Positions 27,295-37,300 of a stretch of DNA of 64,000 nt are shown one piece after another. Every line of letters starts with the position of its first letter. Positions within the stretch are counted from its first letter, which is position 1. The stretch spans positions 47,495-111,494 of the forward strand of contig NZ_VUNQ01000005.1 of the NCBI RefSeq assembly GCF_009695605.1, in the 5' to 3' direction. A program made the translations under genes and the position numbers. Below the pieces are notes generated by a model. The model was not told the origin of the DNA. It saw only the letters and a list, made by a program, of their open reading frames with translations, and did not search any database. The DNA is from Tissierella pigra (GTDB taxonomy: Bacteria; Bacillota; Clostridia; Tissierellales; Tissierellaceae).

Positions 27295-29706
27295 ATGACA
27301 TTATCAATTTTATTTATATTAAAAACAATTTTGTATATGAACATTACTACAGTGGAATTCAATCAATTATCAATATTTTTAATTACATATATGATTACAT
27401 TGTTAATTATATCTTTAATAGACCAAACTAAACTCAAGTATAAAAATGGAATTATAATAATATTTTATAGTTTAATATCTTTTATAATGTTTGTTGATGT
27501 AATTTATTATATGCAGTTTGCATCTTTACCATCAGTGGCTATGCTAAGTCAAACTAAGCAATTGACCGCAGTGGGAGATAGTATAAAGTACTTAGTAGAT
27601 ATAAAAAACTTACTATTGATATTAGATATACCTATATTGATACTTATATTTTTATATAAAATAGATAAAGTAAAGTGCCCTGTATCGAAAAAGGTAAGAA
27701 CCTATATAATATTAGGAATTTTAGCATTAGCTGTAATATATGTAAATATTACAGACCAAAATCAATCTATAAAGGCACAAGAATTTTATTCTTTTCATGC
27801 TATAGATGTGGTAAATAACATGAGTAAAGTCTTTTCCAAAGAGGTAAATACTGGATTAACAGAAGAAGATATAAATGAGTTGAAAAATAGAACAGAAATA
27901 CAAGAAGGGAAATTATCTAGTTTAGGCAAAGATAGGAATCTAATAGTATTGCAAGTTGAGTCCTTACAAAATTTTGTAATTAATATGGAATATGAAGGAC
28001 AAGAAGTCACACCAAATCTAAACAAACTTATAAAGGATAGTTCTTCAGTATACTATGACAAATATTATCAATTAATAGGAAGAGGAAACACATCTGATGC
28101 AGAGTTTGTATCACATAACTCCATGTATCCTTCCATGGAAGAGCCAAGTTATGTACAATATGAGAATAATAAATTCTATGGATTGCCTTGGGTTCTTCGA
28201 GACAATGGATATACTGCCTGGGCAATGCACGGTTATAAGAAGGAGTTTTGGAATAGAGAAAAGGCATATATTGCACAGGGGTTTCAAAGATTTATATCTG
28301 AAGAGGACTACGAATTTGAAGAAACAATAGGCTTTGGACTAAGAGATGAAGATTTTTTAAAACAATCAATAGAATATATAAAAGAAATGGATAATATGGA
28401 TGAAAATCCCTTTTATGCCTTTTTGATAACTTTAACCTCCCATGCTCCATATAAAATGTCTGAAGAATATCATGGACTAAATTTAAACGAGAAGCATAAA
28501 GATACTTTATTAGGTAATTATTTGCAATCTATACATTATACAGATAAATATATAGGAGAATTTATTGAGAGCTTGAAAGAAACTGGAATATATGAAGAAA
28601 GTGTAATAGCACTATATGGCGACCATTTTGCTATATCCAGTACTCAAAAAGAAGTACAAGATATGATGTCGGAATTTCTAGGACAGCACTATGATTTTGA
28701 TACTATGATGAATATACCATTGATTATCAATATACCAGGAGAAACAATTAAAGAGACCATATCCACAGTAGGCAGTCCCTTGGATTTTTACCCGACTATT
28801 ATGAATATTATGGGGTATAAAAATGAAAAGGGCTTAGTATTCGGCAGAGATTTGACAAATTGCACAGGCAATAATTTTGTAGCTCCACAGACATATATGT
28901 TAAAAGGGTCCTTTATAGATGAAGATACGCTATTTGTCGTATCTAGAGATGGTATATTTGAACATAGCAGAGCCGTAAACAAGAAAACTGGAAAAGAAGT
29001 AGAAGTAGAACAGTTTAGAGAGCAATATGAAAAAGCAATAGAAGAAATAAACAAGTCAGAATTTATTTTAAAGAAGGATATATTAAGAATCTATATGGAA
29101 AACAATGGACAGATAAATCTGGAGCAACTGGAGGATATTCAGATAGAAAATAAGGAGTTGATAAAAGCAGGTGATTATGGTTCGATTGAAGATTTAGAGG
29201 AAGATTACAGTAAGGGGTATAGGCTTTTGGCTCTTACCTTAGAATGGGAAGATGAAGAGACAATAATCATAAAAAACAATACATCCAAAATAACAATGGC
29301 TGATTTGGCAAAATGGGCGAGAGAAAAAGAAGATGTGTATATAGTCCTAAGAACGATGGAAGAAAATGAAGATATATTTGTAAAATTAAAAGAAGAATAT
29401 GAGGAATTTAGATATAGATTTATACCAGAAATAAAATATTTTGACCACTATATACCTGTATCATATATGGGCTTTAGAAATGTAATATTGGATATAAGTA
29501 GTGGGGACTATAATGAAAATGAAATTATAGATTTCCTAAGGAGATACCCTAACTTTGGGGTGACAATGTCTGAACCACAATTACAATCAGATTTAGCAAA
29601 GAAAATTAAGGAACTGGGAGTCAATCCTTACTTAGACAGCATAACCAATGAAAGGGAACTTAAAAAATTACAAAAAAAGGGAATTTTTGGAGGCTTTATA
29701 AAATAA
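27295..29706 (+). CDS. LTA synthase-like protein fused to a degenerate GDPD-like domain
   Basis: 803 aa. Membrane helices cover about 1-160 and an LtaS-type extracellular domain about 215-520, with VLQVESLQN, the nucleophile region GRGNTSDAEFVSHNS (Thr) and ALYGDHF. Beyond it, about 630-803 looks like a glycerophosphodiester phosphodiesterase (TIM-barrel) tail: GSIEDLEEDYSKGYRLLALTL (645-665) corresponds to the start of the barrel, and SITNERELKKLQKKGIFGGF resembles the family's closing segment. The catalytic His-Arg and Glu-x-Asp pairs of active GDPDs are not visible, so the tail is probably inactive or binding-only. It is likely in an operon with the preceding LtaS-like gene. Confidence 0.75.
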   Translation: MTLSILFILKTILYMNITTVEFNQLSIFLITYMITLLIISLIDQTKLKYKNGIIIIFYSLISFIMFVDVIYYMQFASLPSVAMLSQTKQLTAVGDSIKYLVDIKNLLLILDIPILILIFLYKIDKVKCPVSKKVRTYIILGILALAVIYVNITDQNQSIKAQEFYSFHAIDVVNNMSKVFSKEVNTGLTEEDINELKNRTEIQEGKLSSLGKDRNLIVLQVESLQNFVINMEYEGQEVTPNLNKLIKDSSSVYYDKYYQLIGRGNTSDAEFVSHNSMYPSMEEPSYVQYENNKFYGLPWVLRDNGYTAWAMHGYKKEFWNREKAYIAQGFQRFISEEDYEFEETIGFGLRDEDFLKQSIEYIKEMDNMDENPFYAFLITLTSHAPYKMSEEYHGLNLNEKHKDTLLGNYLQSIHYTDKYIGEFIESLKETGIYEESVIALYGDHFAISSTQKEVQDMMSEFLGQHYDFDTMMNIPLIINIPGETIKETISTVGSPLDFYPTIMNIMGYKNEKGLVFGRDLTNCTGNNFVAPQTYMLKGSFIDEDTLFVVSRDGIFEHSRAVNKKTGKEVEVEQFREQYEKAIEEINKSEFILKKDILRIYMENNGQINLEQLEDIQIENKELIKAGDYGSIEDLEEDYSKGYRLLALTLEWEDEETIIIKNNTSKITMADLAKWAREKEDVYIVLRTMEENEDIFVKLKEEYEEFRYRFIPEIKYFDHYIPVSYMGFRNVILDISSGDYNENEIIDFLRRYPNFGVTMSEPQLQSDLAKKIKELGVNPYLDSITNERELKKLQKKGIFGGFIK

Positions 29707-29733
29707 ATAGAATACTAATTTTGGGAGGTATAT

Positions 29734-30834
29734 ATGAAAAAGACAATAGCATTTCTACTAATCTTAACCTTGTTAATACCAAGTACTGCATGGGGAGAAT
29801 CACAAAGCACATATGAAGAAAAAGAAGCAAATTTACTTTTCTTTGTAGACGTATTGGATTATATACAGGAAAAGTACCCCTTTGAAATAGATGAGGATAA
29901 ATTAATTGAAGGAGCACTAAAGGGAATGTTAGGTTCTTTAGACCCTTATAGTGACTATTATAATTCAGAAGAAGCAGAAATTATATATAAGAATTTATTT
30001 GGCACCTTTGGAGGTATAGGTGTAACCATAGAAGAAAAAGAAGGATATATAAATATAAAAAACACATTAAAGGATCAACCAGCACAAAAGGCAGGTATAA
30101 AGGAAAACGATCTTATTGTATCTGTAGATAATATGGATATAAAAAATTTACCACTAGAAAAAGTATCCTCTATGATTCAAGGAGAAAAAGGTACAGCAGT
30201 AAAACTTGGAATTAAGAGAGGCAGTGAAGTTTTAACCTTTAATATAAAAAGAGATATTATAGAAATAAGTCCTGTAAAATCAGAAATTCTAAAGGAGAAA
30301 ATAGGATATATAAAAATAGAGGAATTTAATTCTCAAACCACTGTAGAAACAAAGAAAGCACTAAATGAATTTGATAATAAGAAAATCACAAAGGTAATCT
30401 TAGACCTTAGGGATAATCCAGGTGGACAACTTAGTGAAGCAGTAACCATATCTAACTTATTTGTACCAAAAGGAGATGTGGTTCATATAAAAGAAAAAAA
30501 CAAAGCACTATTAACCCATGTATCTACCTTGGAAAAATCTAAATATAAATTAGCAGTACTAGTAAATGAAAATTCAGCATCAGCATCAGAAATTGTAGCA
30601 GGAGCAATCAAGGATAGAAAAGCAGGAACATTAATAGGTACAAAAACCTTTGGCAAAGGAATAGTGCAAACTTTAATGCCTGTAGATGATGGCAGTATTA
30701 TAAAAATGACTACAGCAGAATATCTAACACCAAATAAAATATCTATCCACGGCAAAGGAATAGAGCCAGATATAAAAGTAGAAAATACAGATAAGGACTT
30801 ACAATTAAAGAAAGCAATAGAAATATTAAAATAG
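29734..30834 (+). CDS. S41 family C-terminal processing peptidase (CtpA/CtpB-like)
   Basis: 366 aa. Signal peptide about 1-21 (LLIPSTAWGE). A PDZ domain spans about 90-170 (GTFGGIGVTIEEKEGYINI...PAQKAGIKENDLIVSVDN). The protease domain has catalytic Ser283 in NENSASASE and Lys308 in TKTFGKG, spaced 25 residues as in CtpB. It should act outside the membrane, cleaving proteins at their C-termini; the CtpB homologue of Bacillus acts in sporulation signalling. GGGAGG ribosome site, 27 bp after the LTA-synthase-like gene, so it may be in the same transcript. Shorter than typical CtpB because it lacks the C-terminal peptidoglycan-binding domain. Confidence 0.9.
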   Translation: MKKTIAFLLILTLLIPSTAWGESQSTYEEKEANLLFFVDVLDYIQEKYPFEIDEDKLIEGALKGMLGSLDPYSDYYNSEEAEIIYKNLFGTFGGIGVTIEEKEGYINIKNTLKDQPAQKAGIKENDLIVSVDNMDIKNLPLEKVSSMIQGEKGTAVKLGIKRGSEVLTFNIKRDIIEISPVKSEILKEKIGYIKIEEFNSQTTVETKKALNEFDNKKITKVILDLRDNPGGQLSEAVTISNLFVPKGDVVHIKEKNKALLTHVSTLEKSKYKLAVLVNENSASASEIVAGAIKDRKAGTLIGTKTFGKGIVQTLMPVDDGSIIKMTTAEYLTPNKISIHGKGIEPDIKVENTDKDLQLKKAIEILK

Positions 30835-31000
30835 GCAAGGTGCCTGCACCCTCTCGTATTTTTTTGTCCATAATCAAGATGATAGAAAAAATAATTAAAT
30901 AAACTGAATATAAAAAATTACAACAAATATATCATAACTCGTAAAAAAATTACACATAATAAATATATAATGATATAATAAGCTTAAGGAGATGATATAT

Positions 31001-32158
31001 ATGTTATCAAAAATAATTTTGAATAATTTCAAATCATTTAAAAATAAAACAGAGATAGATTTTACAAAGACAAACTATAGATTTCTTACGGATACGAATG
31101 TTTCAGATAATGGGATTATAAAAGGATGTTTGTTTGTTGGAGCTAATGCATCGGGAAAATCCAATATTATACTGGCTATTAAACTATTATTGGATTTATT
31201 ATTTAAGGAAAGAGAAATTAATTCAGGATTGTTTCTATGCCTTTTTTCTAAGGAAAATGATTTCTCAATTGATTATTATTTTTCAGTAGAGGAAAGTAAA
31301 ATTAGATACTTTATAAAACACAATCCATCAAGGGGACTTATTTGTGAAACCCTTTATTTAGACGATAAAATAATTTTAGAAAGAATTGGTACTAATGCAA
31401 AGTCTTATATAAATGGAGAAAAAGAAATGATTTATGATGAAAATGACTTAAGTAAAGATACGTTATTTCTTAGGACATTATATTTTAACACCAAGTTTGC
31501 TGGAAATAATATTCTAAAAGCCTGGTTTGATTTCTTGCAGAATTCCATATATATTGATGCTTTTGAAAAAAATGTAATTTCATATGGGAAAGAAGATATA
31601 GGGCTAAGCAACTATCTAAAATCCAATGGAACAAAAGATATTAATCGTTTCTTTGATAAATATAAATTCAACCAAAATATTAACTATTCAAAAGAAGACA
31701 AAAATCATAAGATTACGATCCAAATAGGAAAAGATGAAGAAAAGATGATTTTCTTTAGGAGGAAAGGTATTGATGCTCCAATTCCATTTAATGAAGAGTC
31801 TTTGGGGAATAGAACACTTTTAAATGTTCTTCCTGCATTTCTGACCTTAGTTAATAAAGAAGGTATGCTTCTTGTTGATGAGTTTTCCAGTGGATTTCAT
31901 AATGAGCTGGAAGAATTATTAATTCGATATTTTATGAGGGAATCGAATTCCTCGCAGATTTTATTTGTTTCACACTCAACTAATTTACTTTCAACTTCAA
32001 TTATGAGACCTGACCAGATATATTCAGTAAACTTTAATGGCTCAGAAGGAAGTTGGGTAAAAAGATTTTCCGATGAACAGCCTAGAATGGCCCAAAACAT
32101 GGAAAAAATGTATTTAAGTGGAGTATTCGAAGGGTTGCCTGGATATAATGAAGATTAA
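31001..32158 (+). CDS. AAA/ABC-type ATPase of a putative anti-phage pair (RloA/AriA/AbiL-like)
   Basis: 385 aa from ATG 31001 (AAGGAGATGAT site; the ATG at 30992 lies inside it). Starts with the SMC-like ILNNFKSFKNKTEIDF. Walker A is GANASGKS (47-54), Walker B LLVDE with Asp293/Glu294 followed by the helix SSGFHNELEELLI, and a switch His in SHSTNLL. This is the OLD/RecF-like ATPase type found as the sensor subunit in two-gene defence systems (PARIS AriA, AbiL, RloA). It overlaps the TOPRIM gene downstream, so the two are translationally coupled. No other housekeeping role is suggested by the context. The exact system type is uncertain. Confidence 0.75.
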   Translation: MLSKIILNNFKSFKNKTEIDFTKTNYRFLTDTNVSDNGIIKGCLFVGANASGKSNIILAIKLLLDLLFKEREINSGLFLCLFSKENDFSIDYYFSVEESKIRYFIKHNPSRGLICETLYLDDKIILERIGTNAKSYINGEKEMIYDENDLSKDTLFLRTLYFNTKFAGNNILKAWFDFLQNSIYIDAFEKNVISYGKEDIGLSNYLKSNGTKDINRFFDKYKFNQNINYSKEDKNHKITIQIGKDEEKMIFFRRKGIDAPIPFNEESLGNRTLLNVLPAFLTLVNKEGMLLVDEFSSGFHNELEELLIRYFMRESNSSQILFVSHSTNLLSTSIMRPDQIYSVNFNGSEGSWVKRFSDEQPRMAQNMEKMYLSGVFEGLPGYNED

Positions 32159-32900
32159 TAAAGATAAAAGTATTGGTAGAGTACTATTTATAGTTGAAGG
32201 AGCAAGGACAGAATTCTCTTTATTAAGAAGAATTTTTTGTGATGTTTTGGGATATGAGTATATTGAAAAACGAAGAAGTAGGGCTAAATTCTTCCAAAAT
32301 AAAAATAAACACTCCTCTAAAATAGCAGTGATTAATACAGAACATTCAAATATATCCGATATACTTGATGAAAATGATTATTTAGATGACGTTATTGCAG
32401 AATTAGTAACTAAATATAGTTTTCCAGTAGATAGATCTGCCGTTTATTATTTATTTGATAGAGATCCAAAGTCTAATGTAGATACTAATTTAATCGTAGG
32501 GCTATTAAATAGCCTAAAAAACCCATATGAAAATGATGAATTAATGGGTGGATTATTATTGTTAAGCTATCCTTCAATTGAAGCTTATACAGTTTCAAAC
32601 TTCATTGAAGACTCTCATAATATGGAGTTTTCTTTGGGGAAGGATGTGAAAGATTATATAACTGCTAATAAACAGATACAATTTAATATGGTAAGTGAGA
32701 GTACTATAGAAAAAGCGGCACGTGAACTGATGAAGTATTTAGAGGAGGAAAGAGTTCAAACAGATATTGATTATTTTGGAGAAGTAAATTCCAAGATTTT
32801 TTTAAAACAAGAAAAGTATTTCGAATCTCATGCAAAATATAAGCTGGTTAGCCTACTGTCAGTAGCATTTATCCAACTTGGAATAATTGAAATACAATGA
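32148..32900 (+). CDS. TOPRIM-domain putative nuclease partner (RloB/AriB-like)
   Basis: 250 aa from ATG 32148, overlapping the ATPase gene by 11 bp. A GTG at 32118 would extend it by 10 residues but is less likely. TOPRIM features are VLFIVEGARTE with catalytic Glu17, and FDRD with Asp104 and Asp106. LLLLSYPSIEAYTVSNF follows, a segment typical of this nuclease group (its Glu fits a metal ligand). In PARIS and AbiL-like systems a TOPRIM protein is released from the ATPase on phage sensing and degrades nucleic acids. A strong terminator closes the pair, so it is a two-gene cassette. Confidence 0.7.
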   Translation: MKINKDKSIGRVLFIVEGARTEFSLLRRIFCDVLGYEYIEKRRSRAKFFQNKNKHSSKIAVINTEHSNISDILDENDYLDDVIAELVTKYSFPVDRSAVYYLFDRDPKSNVDTNLIVGLLNSLKNPYENDELMGGLLLLSYPSIEAYTVSNFIEDSHNMEFSLGKDVKDYITANKQIQFNMVSESTIEKAARELMKYLEEERVQTDIDYFGEVNSKIFLKQEKYFESHAKYKLVSLLSVAFIQLGIIEIQ

Positions 32901-32903
32901 TTT

Positions 32904-32930
32904 AAGCCATAAGAGTTATGGCTTTTTTCT
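32904..32930 (+). terminator. Terminator of the ATPase/TOPRIM cassette
   Basis: Stem AAGCCATAA (32904-32912) / TTATGGCTT (32916-32924) followed by TTTT. Confidence 0.85.
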
Positions 32931-32997
32931 ATTTAAGATTTAACAGATTTTGTCGATATATATATATGAGGAATTATCATGATTAGGGGGAATCGGA

Positions 32998-34368
32998 ATG
33001 AGAAAGATATTTAGTATAATTGTAGCAATGATTTTAATAATAGGAGGATTTTCATTAGAAGTACATGGAAGTGCAAATAATACAGAAAAGCCTAGACCAA
33101 AAGTTATAAGCACCACACCAGGATATGAACAAAAATATCTTAATCCAGAGAATTTATTTGAAAGATTTCCCACGGAAACAGCTGGAGAATATATAGAAGG
33201 ATATTATCTTACAGTAGTATTTAATAATATAGAAAGTGGGATAAAACCTCTAAATAAATATCCACAAGGGGTTACCTTAAGCATAAAGGGCGAAAGTGAA
33301 AATATAGTGGATAGCAATAAAGAAATGAATATTAAAGAAAATAAAGATAAAAAAGAGCTGACAATCTATATACCTTTAAGAGAAAAGTTAAAAGATAATC
33401 AGATATATAACGGATATATTCCAGAAAGTATAATTGGAGATAGTACTGATATAGAGAAAACTGGAAACACAGAATACAGATGGTCCTTTAGTACAAATTA
33501 TTTTCCAAAGGCTGAGAGGCTGTATGAAGGCTCAATAGTGGAATCATATGATTGGCGTTACCCAATGGTTATAGATGGCTCTATGTTTCATGAAAATACT
33601 TATGTAGAGTTCAGAGCCTCTACAGGTAGAATATATAGTCCAGACAGAGTATCTGTATATGATGAACAACTATATATATACTTGCCAAGGAGAGGATTAC
33701 CAGTAGGATTGTACGATATAATAATAAGCAATGGCAGAGATTATGATACCTTTATGGTATATGGAGTACTTTCAGTAGTAGAAGAAGGAGACTACATACC
33801 AAATGAAGAATATAAAATAATCCAAAATAGCGAATACGGTATAGTAAAGGGAGATTTAAACTCAAGTAAGGATACATTGGAGCTTAAATCTAGGGAATTA
33901 GATAAATATTATTTAGAAATAAACCTAGATGAACTAATGGGGAACAATACATGGGTAAGGAACATAGAATATCCCACTTCATGGAGTAGTAATTTAGGAG
34001 AATTGGTACTAAAGTCCAAATGGACAAATGTATCCATAAAAAGTCCAAAGCTCTATGGAAGTACAGATGAAAAAAATATAAACTTTAGAGTAGGCAGAGT
34101 GGAACAAAGTATAGCAGATATTTTAAAGAAAAAATTAGTAGATAAAAATATAAAATCCAATTTCATAGAAGTATCAGGCAATAACTTTGATTTTGCTGGT
34201 TTAACCATAGAGATACCATATTTTGAATCAGATGGGAGAAGACTAAAAATATTAAGATACGATGAAGAACTAAGGATATTTGAAGAAATAATATCTACAA
34301 CAGAATTCATAGATGGAAAAGTAAAAGGAATAACCAATCGACCAGGCATCTTTGTAGTAGTAGAATAG
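32998..34368 (+). CDS. Secreted surface protein, unknown function (first gene of TIG/SLH operon)
   Basis: 456 aa with a signal peptide (about 1-23, ending EVHGSA). A bacterial Ig-like region is likely at about 30-165 (GYYLTVVFNNIESG..., ending TEYRWSFSTNYFPKAE). A second beta domain (170-260) contains IVESYDWRYPMVIDGSMF and the TIG-like YIYLPRRGLPVGLYDIIISN. The C-terminal 170 residues carry a ZU5-like or secreted-adhesin-like pattern (FAGLTIEIPYFESDGRR, then LKILRYDEELRIFEEI, closing with GIFVVVE) that is also seen at the end of the next protein. It is 11 bp from the 2026-codon gene and surely co-transcribed. No enzymatic motif is seen. Confidence 0.65.
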   Translation: MRKIFSIIVAMILIIGGFSLEVHGSANNTEKPRPKVISTTPGYEQKYLNPENLFERFPTETAGEYIEGYYLTVVFNNIESGIKPLNKYPQGVTLSIKGESENIVDSNKEMNIKENKDKKELTIYIPLREKLKDNQIYNGYIPESIIGDSTDIEKTGNTEYRWSFSTNYFPKAERLYEGSIVESYDWRYPMVIDGSMFHENTYVEFRASTGRIYSPDRVSVYDEQLYIYLPRRGLPVGLYDIIISNGRDYDTFMVYGVLSVVEEGDYIPNEEYKIIQNSEYGIVKGDLNSSKDTLELKSRELDKYYLEINLDELMGNNTWVRNIEYPTSWSSNLGELVLKSKWTNVSIKSPKLYGSTDEKNINFRVGRVEQSIADILKKKLVDKNIKSNFIEVSGNNFDFAGLTIEIPYFESDGRRLKILRYDEELRIFEEIISTTEFIDGKVKGITNRPGIFVVVE

Positions 34369-34379
34369 GAGGGAGAAGT

Positions 34380-37300
34380 TTGAAAAGAATATTAAGTTTT
34401 ATTTTGGCACTTGCAATAATATTAGGAGCTATACCTATAAATGATTTAGTTGTATGGGCAGATGATGATAAGGCTAGTATAACTAGTATAATTGTAAATA
34501 AGACATATGATAATTTAGAAGATTCAGGAGAATTTTTCATAACCATAATAGGAGATAATCTAAATGCAGCAGATGTACAAATAATTGACTCAGATGGGGC
34601 ATTAGCACGACCTAAAAAAAGTAGTGCATCAGGAAGGTATGTTGCACAATATAGTTATAAGGCGTCTGGAACTGGTGAAAGGCTTTTTATAGATGGAAAA
34701 ACATATTCTCTTGGAGAAGAAGATATGCCTAAGATAACAGGTAGAGGTGATAAAAAAACAGATAGTATAATAAATTCAGGAGAAAATTTAATTCTAACTG
34801 GAGAAAACATAGGGAACCTAAAGGATGCAACTAAAGGAATAGAAGGTTATTTTATTCAAGCAACATCTAAAGATTCTATACAAACTCAAGAAATAAAAGA
34901 TAAAAATGGAAATAGTATAATCGAAAAAAACCTAGGTACTAGGGTTGGAACACATTCACTTGTATTCAAACAGAAGAAAATAGAGAATAGTATTCCGATA
35001 GAAATAGAACATACCTATAAGTCTATAGTTACAGTAAGAGGAGAACTAACTATGACAGGAGTTGTTTCAATATTTCCCACCAAAGGGCCTATAAACTCTA
35101 CTGTAACTATATCAGCTGATAATATAGAATCCAATGTAAGTGTATTCTTAATGGAAAAAGGGAAAGCATATGAGTACACAAAGGAAAATATGGCTCCAAA
35201 CGAAAGTATAAAGCATAGTAAGGAAGATGGTCAAGAAAAATTGATATTCAACGTACCTGGGGTTGATAATGGACCATATGAAATAGTAGTTACAAACAGA
35301 GTAGATCCAAATAGTAATATAGACGAACAAATTAATAAATATAGAATTTTAGGTAATGAAGTAAATGGAGAATTTAAAAAACTAGAATTTTTAGTAGTAG
35401 ATGGAAGCAACATTGTGAACAAGGTAGAGATAGATCCTAATTATAGCTCGATTAAAGGAACATCTGCAGAGGTAAAAGGAATGAATATAGGTAGGCTAAG
35501 CTCAAATATATATGAAGGTGGTAAAATAGAAGGAGATAAGTTAGTAGTTGATGGATTAAATACGAAAAGGCTAACCTTAACATATATTGGTGGAAAATAT
35601 TATGAAGAGGAAATAGAAAAGCTAGTTAGAACAATAACAATTCAAATAGGTCAAAATGCTACTTTTACTGGTTATAATTTAGAAGGAACAGAATTTGATA
35701 AGTTTAATATAATAGTTCCAGAAATTGATGATCCAACTAAACTTGTCAAAGATGTAATCATATTTATTGAAGATGAAATAGAATTTATTGGTGGAAGAAA
35801 GGAAACTAGTACAGAGAGATATTCAATAATAAATGGTTTTACCTATAAGGAAATAGACTATAAACCAAGCATAAAAACAATTATACCTAATATTATCCAA
35901 GTAGATGAGAAACGTAAAGTTACCGAAGATTTTATAATCTCAATAACTGGAGATAACTTTTTAAAATATGGATATATTGAAAAGGATAAATTGAAAATAA
36001 AGACACCAGAAATTAGTGTAGAAAAACAAGAAAATTCTAATATGTGGTTTGATAATGAAAATATAAGAATATATAAAGCAGGAGATGAATTAGAAGATAA
36101 AATAAATGAACAGTTTGGAAACATTATAAAAATAAAAATAAAAAAAGGAAGTGTCATACCAGAAGTACTTATAAACACTCCTTCTAATTTAAAATTACAA
36201 AATCCATTGGCGGTTGAATCTGATGGGGATAAAGGTTCAAGTGCCTATGGAGAAATTAGATTTGTTCAAGTAAGAGAAGATAAAACTCCAACTATAACCT
36301 CAGTTACACCAAATGTAGTAACCACAGCAGGAGAAAAAGGAATAGTTATAACAGGACAAAAATTCTTCCCTGGAGTAAAAGTATATATAGATGGAGAAGA
36401 AGTTAAAAATATAAAAAGAAATGAATTAGGTACAGAAATAATATTTGATGCACCAGCAAAACCAGAAAGTTTTGTGCAAATAATAGTTCAAAATGAAGAA
36501 GGTGGAGCAGCTGTATTCTATCCATTTACCTATGTAAAAACATATACAAGACCTAGATTCATAGATTTTAACCCTAAGAAAGGTACAGCAGATACTTTAG
36601 TAACTATAAAGGGAGAAAATCTGGTATTACCAAATCCATTGGTTAAAGATTTAAGTGGAAATGGAATAGATAAACTCATAGGAACTAAAGTTTTATTAGG
36701 TGGGAAAGATATAAATGAATACAATAGAAACCCAGTAACAGGAGCAATAGAATTACAAGATTACAGTTCATCAGACCATATAATCAAAAATGAAAGTGGA
36801 AATATAGTATTATCATATTACTATTATAGTGTAATCTTACAACAAGGTACTACAGATCCTATATACTATACAATCTATTTTGATACTAAAACAGGAGAAG
36901 TAAAATTAACAGATGGAGATAGAGGAATATATATATTACGAGGAAAAGGTAGTGGAATAGTAGGCTTTAAAGATGGAAAAGAGTATGATTTAACAGTAAG
37001 CGATGATTCTATTGAAATAGATGGAAAAACCTTAAACATAATGACTCCTTATGCTGTAACAGGTGGTAAAATCACAGGAAACAAGGTAAAGGTAATCAAC
37101 AACAGTGAATTACAATTTACAGTACCACCAATGCCTAGAGAGGGATATTATGATGTAACTATTGTCAACCCAGATACAACTAGAGACTCTAAAACTGGAA
37201 ATAATGGATTTTACTATGCTTTCCATCCAGAGTATAACTTGGATATTGTAAGTATACAGCCAAACGAAGGTTCAGTTGATGGAGGATATTATATAACAAT

